Positions 48,153 to 55,803 of a stretch of 64,000 bases of DNA are shown here, piece after piece. The DNA is from Sediminibacterium sp. C3. GTDB lineage: Bacteria; Bacteroidota; Bacteroidia; Chitinophagales; Chitinophagaceae. A model generated the notes under the pieces. It worked only from the letters and a program-made list of their open reading frames with translations, had not been told where the DNA came from and did no database searches. Positions within the stretch are counted from its first letter, which is position 1, and every line of letters starts with the position of its first letter. The translations under genes and the position numbers were made by a program. The stretch is from assembly GCF_000508085.1 (NCBI RefSeq), contig NZ_KI669560.1, forward strand, positions 1,136,464 through 1,200,463, written 5' to 3'.

Positions 48153-48179
48153 ACAAATACCCCTTACGAATATTACAAT

Positions 48180-49580
48180 TTACTTTAACTCCCCTACCAT
48201 TTGCGAAGGCACCACCCAAAGATCAAACTCTTCCGCAGTAAGGTATCCAAGCTTAATAGCCATTTCCTTCAAAGTAGTTCCTTCCTTATGTGCAGTCTGT
48301 GCAATTTCAGCGGCTTTGTAGTAACCAATCTTGGTGTTTAGAGCAGTCACTAACATCAAAGAATTGTTTACGTGCTTCTGAATATTTGCTTCAATAGGTT
48401 CTATACCCACTGCACACTTATCGTTAAAGCTTACACAACCATCCCCAATTAAACGCGCGCTGTGTAAGAAGTTGTAGATCATAACAGGTTTGAATACGTT
48501 CAATTCAAAATGACCATTAGATCCACCGATATTAATAGCTACATCATTACCCAATACCTGTGCAGCAATCATGGTTAAAGCTTCACACTGGGTAGGGTTT
48601 ACTTTACCTGGCATGATAGAAGAACCTGGCTCGTTGTCTGGAATAAACAATTCACCAATACCACTTCTTGGTCCGGAAGACAACATACGGATATCGTTCG
48701 CGATCTTCATTAAGCTAACGGCAACAGTTTTCAAAGCACCATGTGCTTCAACAATTGCATCGTGAGCCGCTAATGCTTCAAACTTGTTTTCAGCAGTTAC
48801 AAAAGGCAAACCAGTTAAGTCAGCAATATGCTTAGCAACGTTAACATCGTAACCCTTTGGGGTATTGATACCAGTACCTACGGCAGTTCCGCCTAATGCC
48901 AATTCACTTAAGTGTTCAAGGCTGTTCTTGATGGCTTTTAAACCATGGTTTAACTGAGAAACATAACCGCTGATTTCCTGACCAACTGTTAAAGGAGTAG
49001 CGTCCATGAAATGCGTACGGCCAATCTTTACAATATGCATGAAAGCCTTGCTCTTGGCTTCCAATGTGTCGCGTAATTTTTCAATACCAGGAATGGTGGT
49101 CTCCACTAAAATTTTGTACGCTGCAATATGCATCGCAGTGGGGAAAGTATCGTTACTGCTCTGAGACTTGTTTACGTCATCATTTGGATGAAGGAACTTG
49201 TCTTTATCGGTTAAGCTTCCGCCTTTTAATACGTGTCCGCGATAAGCAATCACTTCGTTCACGTTCATATTGCTCTGGGTACCGCTACCTGTTTGCCATA
49301 CGACCAATGGAAACTGATCACTTAAAGTACCCGATAATATTTCATCACATACAGTACCAATCAATTCTGCTTTTTCAGCGGGTAAAACACCTGCTTCCAT
49401 ATTGGTTAAAGCAGCAGCCTTTTTTAAATAAGCAAATGCCGCAATAATTTCTTTTGGCATTTTATTAATGTCCTGCGCAATCGGAAAATTCTCAATACTG
49501 CGCTGTGTCTGTGCGCCCCAGTATACATGTGAAGGCACTTTCACCTCGCCCATGGTATCTTTTTCTATTCTGAATTCCAT
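48180..49580 (-). CDS. fumC: class II fumarate hydratase
   Basis: The 466-residue, metal-free fumarase converts fumarate to malate in the TCA cycle. The superfamily signature [16 protein letters not shown] (about residues 317-332, mobile loop Ser) is present, with [16 protein letters not shown] near 96-111 and [16 protein letters not shown] near 186-201. The length is full. The structured repeat cluster lies directly downstream of its stop. It starts 41 bp from the crotonase gene on the same strand. Confidence 0.96.
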   Translation of the reverse strand: MEFRIEKDTMGEVKVPSHVYWGAQTQRSIENFPIAQDINKMPKEIIAAFAYLKKAAALTNMEAGVLPAEKAELIGTVCDEILSGTLSDQFPLVVWQTGSGTQSNMNVNEVIAYRGHVLKGGSLTDKDKFLHPNDDVNKSQSSNDTFPTAMHIAAYKILVETTIPGIEKLRDTLEAKSKAFMHIVKIGRTHFMDATPLTVGQEISGYVSQLNHGLKAIKNSLEHLSELALGGTAVGTGINTPKGYDVNVAKHIADLTGLPFVTAENKFEALAAHDAIVEAHGALKTVAVSLMKIANDIRMLSSGPRSGIGELFIPDNEPGSSIMPGKVNPTQCEALTMIAAQVLGNDVAINIGGSNGHFELNVFKPVMIYNFLHSARLIGDGCVSFNDKCAVGIEPIEANIQKHVNNSLMLVTALNTKIGYYKAAEIAQTAHKEGTTLKEMAIKLGYLTAEEFDLWVVPSQMVGELK

Positions 49581-49621
49581 ATATTGGTTTTTATCGGTTT
49601 AATTTTAATGTTTCGCGAAAA

Positions 49622-50401
49622 CTACTTCCCTCCAAAATTCGCCTTGCGTTTTTCTAAAAATGCAGAAGTGCCTTCTTTCATGTCTTCGGTACCAAAGCAA
49701 TTTCCAAACTCTGCAATCTCAACGCTATAGCCATTTACATTTTCTTTGTACACTGCATTGGCACTGAGTATGCAACCTGCAACAGCCAACGGCGCTTTTT
49801 CGTTAATCACAGATAATATAGAAACCGCTTTTGCCATCAACTCTTCAGGAGCTACTACATAGTTCACCAAACCGTATTGTAAAGCAGTTGCGGCATCAAT
49901 CATACCGGCACTCATCAACAATTCCAGTGCACGTCCTTTACCAATCAACTGCACTAGACGTTGTGTACCACCATAACCAGGAATCAAACCCAGGTTTACT
50001 TCAGGTTGACCAAATTTTGCGTTGTTCGATGCAATGCGGAAATGACAACTCATCGCCAGTTCACATCCACCCCCTAATGCAAAACCATTTACGCAGGCCA
50101 CAACCGGCTTAGGAGAATTTTCAATCTTAAAAAAGATGTCTTGTCCTTTTTTAGCGAGGGCCATTCCTTCTGCAACAGAAGCACCAACAAATTCACTGAT
50201 GTCTGCACCTGCAACAAATGCTTTGGGGCCTGCACCGGTAATGATTACCGATTTAATCTCGGCATTGCTGTACACTTCATCCATGGCGGCACTTAAGTCG
50301 CTCATGACTTGTTGATTCAGTGCGTTTAATTTGTCTGGACGATTAATGGTAATAGTGAAAATACCCTGGTCGAGGGCAGTCAATAAAGTTTGGTAAGCCA
50401 T
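49622..50401 (-). CDS. enoyl-CoA hydratase
   Basis: This is a 259-residue crotonase-family enzyme that hydrates 2-enoyl-CoA in beta-oxidation or related routes. The two catalytic glutamates are Glu114 (GGGCELAM) and Glu134 (FGQPEVNLGL). Oxyanion-hole residues lie in AFVAGADISE and GFALGGG. The glutamate pair favours true hydratase activity over other crotonase reactions. A perfect -7 box lies just upstream, so it can be transcribed independently of mcmA2. Confidence 0.92.
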   Translation of the reverse strand: MAYQTLLTALDQGIFTITINRPDKLNALNQQVMSDLSAAMDEVYSNAEIKSVIITGAGPKAFVAGADISEFVGASVAEGMALAKKGQDIFFKIENSPKPVVACVNGFALGGGCELAMSCHFRIASNNAKFGQPEVNLGLIPGYGGTQRLVQLIGKGRALELLMSAGMIDAATALQYGLVNYVVAPEELMAKAVSILSVINEKAPLAVAGCILSANAVYKENVNGYSVEIAEFGNCFGTEDMKEGTSAFLEKRKANFGGK

Positions 50402-50417
50402 CTCGTTAAATTTGGCG

Positions 50418-50425
50418 CAAAGATA
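50418..50425 (-). promoter_or_regulatory. -7 box of the enoyl-CoA hydratase gene
   Basis: On the minus strand TATCTTTG matches TAnnTTTG exactly, 16 bases before the ATG at 50401. Confidence 0.45.
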
Positions 50426-50451
50426 CGCCAGTTTGGGGATTACCAGTCTTT

Positions 50452-50859
50452 CTAAAAAGGTCTATTTGCCGCCACCCATTCCTTAATATAATTCGCGATA
50501 TCGGTAGTAGAAGTGCCGGGTGCAAAGAGTTCACCCACGCCCATATCCTTGAGGACTTTCATATCGTCTTCAGGTATGATCCCGCCGCCGGTAAGCAAAA
50601 CATCGTTCAGACCTTTTTCTTTCATTAAACCAATGACTTTAGGAAAAACGGTCATATGCGCACCACTTAAAATGCTGATGCCAATGGCATCCACGTCTTC
50701 CTGTAATGCAGCGTTCACCACCATTTCAGGGGTTTGTCTCAGGCCGGTATAAATGACTTCCATGCCTTCGTTGCGCAAAGCGGTGGCAATAATTTTTGCT
50801 CCGCGATCGTGTCCGTCTAATCCCACTTTTGCTACTAAAACCCGGATAGGTCTGTTCAT
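50452..50859 (-). CDS. stand-alone B12-binding subunit of an acyl-CoA mutase
   Basis: The 135-residue protein is a cobalamin-binding domain alone: DGHDRG at residues 15-20 with the cobalt-ligand His17, SILSGAH, and TGGGIIP. It matches the C-terminal domain of methylmalonyl-CoA mutase. Separate small subunits are known for some methylmalonyl-CoA and isobutyryl-CoA mutases, and the large subunit is not in this window. The start lies 8 bp after the gltX stop, so it is probably co-transcribed with gltX. Confidence 0.88.
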   Translation of the reverse strand: MNRPIRVLVAKVGLDGHDRGAKIIATALRNEGMEVIYTGLRQTPEMVVNAALQEDVDAIGISILSGAHMTVFPKVIGLMKEKGLNDVLLTGGGIIPEDDMKVLKDMGVGELFAPGTSTTDIANYIKEWVAANRPF

Positions 50860-50867
50860 ATCACTGG

Positions 50868-52466
50868 TTAATTATGTTCTAAAATACTCAACACTTTTTT
50901 AATTCTTTTTATCGTGGCTTCTTTGCCGATGATTTCTGCAATATCAAAAACGCCGGGTCCAAATTTACCACCCACCAGCATGATACGCAATGGCAACATC
51001 AGTTCGCCGGGTTTTAAATCCTGGGCCGCCGCAATTTCCTTCAAAGTTTTTTCCAAATCCTGTGCTTCCCAAACCACACTGCTTTCATACGCTTTTACGA
51101 GTTCAATGAAGAACATATTTTTCTGATCATTCCATTTGGGTTGGATCGAAGCTGTATCAAATTCAGAAGGGGTTGAAAAGAAGAAAGCAGCCTGTGGAAC
51201 AAAGTCTGCCAGCAAAGTGCAACGCTCTTTCACTAAGTGAATCACGCGCAACAATTTTTCGCGATCAATCCAAGCGCCACCTCCCGTACCATCAGGATGG
51301 CCATCACTTCCTCCTAAACCTGCATTTACAAAACCCTTAACCCCGGCCGCAGCAAGGGTTTCAGATACCTGGTCTACCAGCTGTTCCGGAGCAGCGCGTT
51401 TAATCCACTCCTGGTTATACCACAATGCTTTTTCATAATTGAACTTTGCGCCACCTTTGTGCACGCGGTCCATAGAGAAAGCATGAATCAATTCGTCCAT
51501 GGTAAAAATTTCCTGATCGGTACCATCGTTCCAACCCAATAAAGCCAATAGATTCACAAAAGCTTCCGGCAAAAATCCACGCTCTTTAAAGCCAATGGTT
51601 TTTTCACCGCTTTTAGGATCGGTCCAGTCCATGGCAAAAACAGGGAAGCCCAAACGATCTCCGTCGCGCTTGCTGAGTTTACCATTTCCATCGGGTTTCA
51701 AAATCAATGGAAGATGCGCCCACTGAGGCATATCGGCCGACCAGCCTAAATATTTCCATAACAAAATATGAACGGGTGCACTAGGCAACCATTCTTCACC
51801 ACGGAATGCGTGGCTGATCTTCATTAAGTAATCATCTACTACTACCGCTAAGTGATAAGTAGGCATGCCATCGGCTTTCAACAGCACTTTATCATCCACC
51901 TGCGATGTATGAAAACTCACTTCACCACGAATCATATCTGTGAAACTAACCGTTTCATCCAAAGGCATTTTAATGCGCACCACATGGGGCGTACCTGCAG
52001 CCAGTAATGATGCAACCTCATCTGCACTCAATGTAAGTGAGTTGCGCATTTTCATACGCAATGCATGATTATACTGAGGAGAGGGATTTTCTTCAGTTTT
52101 GTATTGCACCCGCATCTGCTCTAATTCTTCGGGTGTATCAAATGCATAATAAGCATTCCCTGCTTTCACCAGTTGCTCTGCATATTGCTTATACGTTGCT
52201 TTTCTTTCGCTCTGTCTGTAAGGCGCATAAGGTCCGCCATGCACAGGGCTTTCATCAGGTGTAAGACCACACCAGGCAAGGGTATTAAAAATATATTCTT
52301 CCGCACCGGGTACAAAACGGGACTGGTCGGTGTCTTCAATTCTCAGAATAAAATCGCCGCCATGTTTTTTAGCAAACAAGTAATTAAATAATACCGTTCT
52401 AACGCCGCCCAAATGCAATCCACCTGTAGGGGATGGGGCAAAACGCACCCTTACTTTCTTATCCAT
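50868..52466 (-). CDS. gltX: glutamate-tRNA ligase
   Basis: This 532-residue class I synthetase charges tRNA-Glu. The HIGH-equivalent is [10 protein letters not shown] (11-20) and the KMSKS-equivalent KLSKRDG (near residue 260). A small Gly/Asp-rich insertion ([15 protein letters not shown]) lies in the C-terminal anticodon-binding half. The start at ATG before DKKVRVRF is chosen because a perfect -7 box ends four bases before it; the six-codon longer frame would start within the promoter. It is divergent from the deacetylase gene. Confidence 0.95.
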   Translation of the reverse strand: MDKKVRVRFAPSPTGGLHLGGVRTVLFNYLFAKKHGGDFILRIEDTDQSRFVPGAEEYIFNTLAWCGLTPDESPVHGGPYAPYRQSERKATYKQYAEQLVKAGNAYYAFDTPEELEQMRVQYKTEENPSPQYNHALRMKMRNSLTLSADEVASLLAAGTPHVVRIKMPLDETVSFTDMIRGEVSFHTSQVDDKVLLKADGMPTYHLAVVVDDYLMKISHAFRGEEWLPSAPVHILLWKYLGWSADMPQWAHLPLILKPDGNGKLSKRDGDRLGFPVFAMDWTDPKSGEKTIGFKERGFLPEAFVNLLALLGWNDGTDQEIFTMDELIHAFSMDRVHKGGAKFNYEKALWYNQEWIKRAAPEQLVDQVSETLAAAGVKGFVNAGLGGSDGHPDGTGGGAWIDREKLLRVIHLVKERCTLLADFVPQAAFFFSTPSEFDTASIQPKWNDQKNMFFIELVKAYESSVVWEAQDLEKTLKEIAAAQDLKPGELMLPLRIMLVGGKFGPGVFDIAEIIGKEATIKRIKKVLSILEHN

Positions 52467-52470
52467 GCTG

Positions 52471-52478
52471 CAAATATA
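52471..52478 (-). promoter_or_regulatory. -7 box of gltX, predicted leaderless start
   Basis: On the minus strand TATATTTG matches TAnnTTTG and is followed by four bases and the gltX ATG. Confidence 0.5.
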
Positions 52479-52502
52479 AATCATTCGTGCAGCCCTAATG
52501 AA

Positions 52503-52510
52503 TATCTTTG
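52503..52510 (+). promoter_or_regulatory. -7 box of the deacetylase gene, predicted leaderless start
   Basis: TATCTTTG matches TAnnTTTG and is followed by CACC and the ATG at 52515. It faces the gltX promoter, with 24 bp between the two boxes. Confidence 0.5.
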
Positions 52511-52514
52511 CACC

Positions 52515-53117
52515 ATGTATCTGGTAAAAACACCCTGGTGGCTAAGGGCCTGGTTTTCGGGCTATACCTGGCGCATGCCTCGTAACGAAAAAACCATTTA
52601 CTTAACATTCGACGATGGCCCGCACGAAAAAGCCACTCCCTTTGTGTTGGATACCTTGCAACAATACCAGGCCAAAGCCAGTTTTTTCTGCATTGGAAAA
52701 AATGTGCGCAAGCATCCGGATATCTATCAGCGCATTATTGCAGAAGGCCATACCGTGGGCAATCATACAGAGCATCATTTGAATGGATGGAAAACGCCGG
52801 ACGAACAATACTTGCAGAACATACTGCAGGCGGAAGAAATAATTGAAAGTTCTTTTTTCCGTCCGCCTTATGGCCGAATCCGCCGTAGTCAGGCAAAGCA
52901 GCTGGATAAACAAATAATTATGTGGGATGTGTTAAGCGGCGATTTTGATCCCAATTTAACCCCGGAGGGATGCCTGGCTTATTGTATTAAACATACCGAA
53001 GCGGGATCCATTGTGGTATTTCACGACAGCGAAAAAGCATTCACTAAAATGTCGCATGCATTGCCCAAAATGCTGGACTATTTTTCGCAGCAGGGTTATC
53101 AGTTTAAAAGTCTATAA
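52515..53117 (+). CDS. polysaccharide deacetylase (NodB domain)
   Basis: The 200-residue protein is a compact CE4/NodB domain: catalytic TFDDGP (Asp33-Asp34), metal-binding HTEHH (His84, His88) and RPPYGR (116-121). It removes acetyl groups from an N-acetylated glycan, probably peptidoglycan or chitin-like material. The N-terminal YLVKTPWWLRAWF could be a short anchor, but no clear signal peptide is present. The ATG at 52515 is chosen over a longer open frame that overlaps gltX, because of the -7 box just before it. Confidence 0.88.
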   Translation: MYLVKTPWWLRAWFSGYTWRMPRNEKTIYLTFDDGPHEKATPFVLDTLQQYQAKASFFCIGKNVRKHPDIYQRIIAEGHTVGNHTEHHLNGWKTPDEQYLQNILQAEEIIESSFFRPPYGRIRRSQAKQLDKQIIMWDVLSGDFDPNLTPEGCLAYCIKHTEAGSIVVFHDSEKAFTKMSHALPKMLDYFSQQGYQFKSL

Positions 53118-53124
53118 AAATGGA

Positions 53125-53154
53125 AGGCCGGGGTAGAAACCCCAGCCTGTTTTT
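53125..53154 (+). terminator. terminator after the deacetylase gene
   Basis: AGGC-c-GGGGT (53125-53134) pairs with ACCCC-a-GCCT (53139-53148), a four-base loop and one internal mismatch, followed by GTTTTT, 8 bp after the stop codon. Confidence 0.8.
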
Positions 53155-53324
53155 AATCCGTACCCTATGAAAACAAAGGTTACTGCTGCTGTTTTTCAAC
53201 GTTCGCAGGGATTCATTTAATATCTTAAAATTCTTCTTTCGGTTTAATTGCCTTTCGTGCATATATAAACGCAGTGCTGTTAACTTTATTTTAAATGCAG
53301 TAAAAAAAAGTAGAATTTTGATTT

Positions 53325-54092
53325 ATGAAATGGATCGATACCCACTGTCATTTATATGTAGAGGAATTTAAAGAGGATGTAGATGCAGTAATAGCAAGGG
53401 CTCAGGCGCACGGAGTTACCCAATTTTATTTACCGGGCATTGACAGTGAATCCATTCCGGCCATGTTGGCCCTGGAAGCTAAGTACCCCGGGGTATGTAA
53501 AGCCATGATGGGATTGCACCCCTGTTATGTAAAGGAAAATGTACAACAGGAGCTGGCCATTGTAGAGCATTGGCTGGAACAAAGAGATTTTTGTGCCATT
53601 GGTGAAATCGGCCTCGATTATTATTGGGATACCCAGTTTAAAAAAGAGCAACAGGAAGCATTTGCCACCCAGATGGAATGGGCAGTTCAAAAAAACCTGC
53701 CAATTGTGATTCATACCCGCAATGCCATGCAGGAGACCATTGATATGGTAAAGCCCTTTGCGGCTAGGGGGCTGAAGGGAATTTTTCACTGTTTCAGCGG
53801 GTCTTATGAGTCGGCCCAGCAAATTGTAAATATGGGATTTTTACTGGGCATTGGAGGGGTGCTAACTTATAAGAATGCAGGTCTGCCCAAGGCATTGGAA
53901 AAAATCGGGGTAGAGCACCTGGTGCTGGAAACCGATGCGCCCTATTTAAGTCCGGTTCCTTACCGGGGCAAGCGCAATGAACCCGGGTATTTGGTGCACG
54001 TGGCAGAAGTATTATCGGCGGCCAAGGGGATTACAACTGCCGAATTAGCAGAAATAACTACTGCCAATGCAACGGCCTTGTTTAGAGGATAG
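53325..54092 (+). CDS. tatD: TatD-family metal-dependent hydrolase
   Basis: This 255-residue TIM-barrel DNase/deoxyribonuclease-family protein has metal-binding His7 and His9 (DTHCHL), GEIGLDYYW (about 103-111), VIHTRNA (about 137-143), GIFHCFSG (about 159-166) and [10 protein letters not shown] (about 211-220). Family members cut DNA from 3' ends and act in DNA repair or turnover. The gene stands alone; upstream, 53155-53324 holds only AT-rich sequence with no clear promoter box. Confidence 0.93.
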   Translation: MKWIDTHCHLYVEEFKEDVDAVIARAQAHGVTQFYLPGIDSESIPAMLALEAKYPGVCKAMMGLHPCYVKENVQQELAIVEHWLEQRDFCAIGEIGLDYYWDTQFKKEQQEAFATQMEWAVQKNLPIVIHTRNAMQETIDMVKPFAARGLKGIFHCFSGSYESAQQIVNMGFLLGIGGVLTYKNAGLPKALEKIGVEHLVLETDAPYLSPVPYRGKRNEPGYLVHVAEVLSAAKGITTAELAEITTANATALFRG

Positions 54093-54131
54093 GTTTCTTT
54101 GAAAACCTTATGGATTCTGCCGATTTGCGCC

Positions 54132-54139
54132 TATATTTG
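54132..54139 (+). promoter_or_regulatory. -7 box of the tRNA-Ser gene
   Basis: TATATTTG matches TAnnTTTG exactly, 24 bases before the mature 5' end. Confidence 0.5.
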
Positions 54140-54163
54140 CAGCCCAATAAAACAACCATATAC

Positions 54164-54250
54164 AGAGAGGTGTCCGAGTGGTTGAAGGAGCACGCCTGGA
54201 AAGTGTGTATACGGGAAACTGTATCGAGGGTTCGAATCCCTTCCTCTCTG
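54164..54250 (+). tRNA. tRNA-Ser (anticodon GGA)
   Basis: This is an 87-nt class II tRNA. The acceptor stem is AGAGAGG / CCTCTCT (54164-54170 with 54243-54249) with discriminator G54250 as needed for serine. The anticodon GGA is at 54198-54200 in the loop CTGGAAAG. A long variable arm (about TATACGGGAAACTGTATC) and the T-arm GAGGG-TTCGAAT-CCCTT follow. CCA is not encoded. It reads UCC and UCU codons. Confidence 0.97.
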
Positions 54251-54265
54251 CAACAAGATTGAACG

Positions 54266-54294
54266 AAAAAAACCTGACGAAGTCAGGTTTTTTT
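54266..54294 (+). terminator. tRNA-Ser terminator
   Basis: AAAAAACCTGAC pairs with GTCAGGTTTTTT over a three-base GAA loop and runs into Ts, 16 bp after the tRNA. Confidence 0.9.
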
Positions 54295-54345
54295 ATGCCC
54301 CAGTTCGATTCCGGGACTTTAGTCCCGAGGGAGAAATGGGGCATA
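54294..54345. repeat. two-stem hairpin with tRNA T-arm-like sequence
   Basis: The outer stem TATGCCCCA (54294-54302) / TGGGGCATA (54337-54345) and the inner stem CGGGACT (54312-54318) / AGTCCCG (54321-54327) are separated by symmetric 9-nt internal loops. The left loop reads GTTCGATTC, like a tRNA T-arm. Its function is unknown. Confidence 0.7.
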
Positions 54346-54376
54346 AAAAACCAGGGCACTGCGTGCCCGGTTTTTC
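54345..54376. terminator. second terminator-like hairpin after tRNA-Ser
   Basis: AAAACC and GGGCAC pair with GTGCCC and GGTTTT, with one bulged base and a three-base loop (TGC), and A/T runs on both sides. The remaining stretch 54377-54544 shows no gene or clear structure. Confidence 0.75.
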
Positions 54377-54544
54377 CCGTTCTCATCTTATTGCTACCCC
54401 CACTTTGGGATCATCGAAGTTAATCGCTGGGCACAGCTGCGAATACCCAAAGGGTAGATCAGCTAATCCTTTCTTAGCGGAGCTTACTAAAAGGCAACGC
54501 AACTAAACCAACGGGAATAAAAAACTCCTTATTTGCCCCAATTC

Positions 54545-54580
54545 ATGTAAATTGCGACAGTAGACTAGCCTAATTTACAT
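54545..54580. promoter_or_regulatory. inverted repeat, possible operator of the second DUF4143 ATPase
   Basis: ATGTAAATT (54545-54553) and AATTTACAT (54572-54580) are exact inverted copies with an 18-bp spacer, ending four bases before the ATG at 54585. Confidence 0.5.
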
Positions 54581-54584
54581 AAAT

Positions 54585-55751
54585 ATGGATATTCCTCGTA
54601 TAGTACAAACACAAATTGAGTCCAAAATTGGACAACAAAAAGTAATCCTATTGTATGGTACAAGACGTACGGGAAAGACAACAATCATAGAAAAGGTTGT
54701 TCAAAAATATTCGAAAGATGCAATGCTATTGCATGGAGAAGATATGCAGATATCAAACATCTTACAAAATAGAACGATTTCAAATTATCAAAAACTAACC
54801 AGCGGAAAGAAAATCATTATTATAGATGAAGCACAAGCCATTCCAGAGATTGGCAAAATTTTAAAACTATTAATTGATACGGTAAAAGGAATTACAGTAA
54901 TAGCAACCGGAAGTAGCAGTTTCGATTTAGTAAATAGCGCAGGAGAACCCTTGGTTGGAAGAAATTTTGAATTTTATTTATTCCCAATCGCTCAGGTTGA
55001 ATTGTCCACCATTGAAAATTTTATTGAAACCAATCAAAATTTAGAAGAGCGACTTGTTTATGGAAGTTATCCTGAGTTGTGGCATTTAAATACTACACAA
55101 GAAAAAGAAACTTACTTAAAACAGATGGTAAATAGCTATTTGTTGAAAGATTTGCTTTCTTTTGAAAATATAAAAGGTGCTGATATTCTTTTTAAATTAT
55201 TGCAAATGCTTGCTTGGCAATTAGGTAGTCAGGTAAGTACAGTAGAATTAGCCTCACATTTACAAATAAATAAAGCTACAGTTGAACGTTATTTAGATTT
55301 ACTCTCTAAAGTATTTATCATCTATCCATTAACAGGATATAGTAATAATCTTAGAAAGGAAGTTACTAAAAGTAAGAAGTGGTATTTTTTTGATAATGGA
55401 ATCAGAAATGCTTTAATAAACAATTTTAGTCCTTTGGATCAACGAAATGATATTGGTCAGTTATGGGAACAATATATTTTAAGTGAGCGTATTAAATTCA
55501 ATCGTTACAATAATTATCAACCTCAATACTATTTCTGGAGAACTTATGATGGACAAGAAATAGATTTACTTGAATTAAATAATGGTCACTTACAAGCATT
55601 AGAATGTAAATGGAAAGACTCAAAAGCTAAAGTTCCGGTTGCTTTTGCTAAAGCATACCCAGAAGCTAATTTTTCAATAGTAAACAAAGACAATTATTTA
55701 GATTGGATTACCCCTTCTACGATTCATACGGGGGTACGGGAAGCAGGATAA
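54585..55751 (+). CDS. AAA ATPase with DUF4143 C-terminal domain (second)
   Basis: The 388-residue member of the AAA_14/DUF4143 family has Walker A GTRRTGKTT (25-33), Walker B IIIIDEAQAI (Asp81-Glu82), ATGSSSFDL, LFPIAQVEL and a C-terminal nuclease-like pattern GQEIDLLEL...ALECKW (about 325-343). It is only distantly similar to the protein at 42370. The gene is more AT-rich than its neighbours, lies behind a tRNA gene and a hairpin-rich gap, and has its own terminator, all suggestive of acquisition. The function of the family is not established. Its stop codon sits in the loop of the terminator hairpin. Confidence 0.85.
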   Translation: MDIPRIVQTQIESKIGQQKVILLYGTRRTGKTTIIEKVVQKYSKDAMLLHGEDMQISNILQNRTISNYQKLTSGKKIIIIDEAQAIPEIGKILKLLIDTVKGITVIATGSSSFDLVNSAGEPLVGRNFEFYLFPIAQVELSTIENFIETNQNLEERLVYGSYPELWHLNTTQEKETYLKQMVNSYLLKDLLSFENIKGADILFKLLQMLAWQLGSQVSTVELASHLQINKATVERYLDLLSKVFIIYPLTGYSNNLRKEVTKSKKWYFFDNGIRNALINNFSPLDQRNDIGQLWEQYILSERIKFNRYNNYQPQYYFWRTYDGQEIDLLELNNGHLQALECKWKDSKAKVPVAFAKAYPEANFSIVNKDNYLDWITPSTIHTGVREAG

Positions 55752-55770
55752 CACTTGCTTCCCTTTTTTT
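55738..55770 (+). terminator. terminator overlapping the ATPase stop codon
   Basis: GGGAAGCA (55738-55745) pairs with TGCTTCCC (55756-55763) and is followed by seven Ts. The stem starts inside the last codons and the TAA (55749-55751) is in the loop. Confidence 0.85.
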
Positions 55771-55803
55771 GATTAATTTGTGCGTAATCAAAAAAAGAAT
55801 GAA

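Larger units (their letters stand above)
47951..48165. repeat. outer inverted repeat nesting the right copy
   Basis: AAGGGGTAT (47951-47959) pairs exactly with ATACCCCTT (48157-48165). Bases just inside also pair imperfectly (TGACAATT side against AATTGACA side). The full right-hand repeat copy lies entirely within it, so this may be an older element of the same family interrupted by the newer one. Confidence 0.5.

Noticed and set aside
53167..53220. A 17-codon reading frame (MKTKVTAAVFQRSQGFI) between the deacetylase and tatD genes
   Set aside because: It lies after a terminator with no promoter box and is too short to separate from chance.
54251..54584. A second, degenerate tRNA after tRNA-Ser
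   Set aside because: Only a T-arm-like word is present; there is no acceptor stem, D-arm or anticodon arm.
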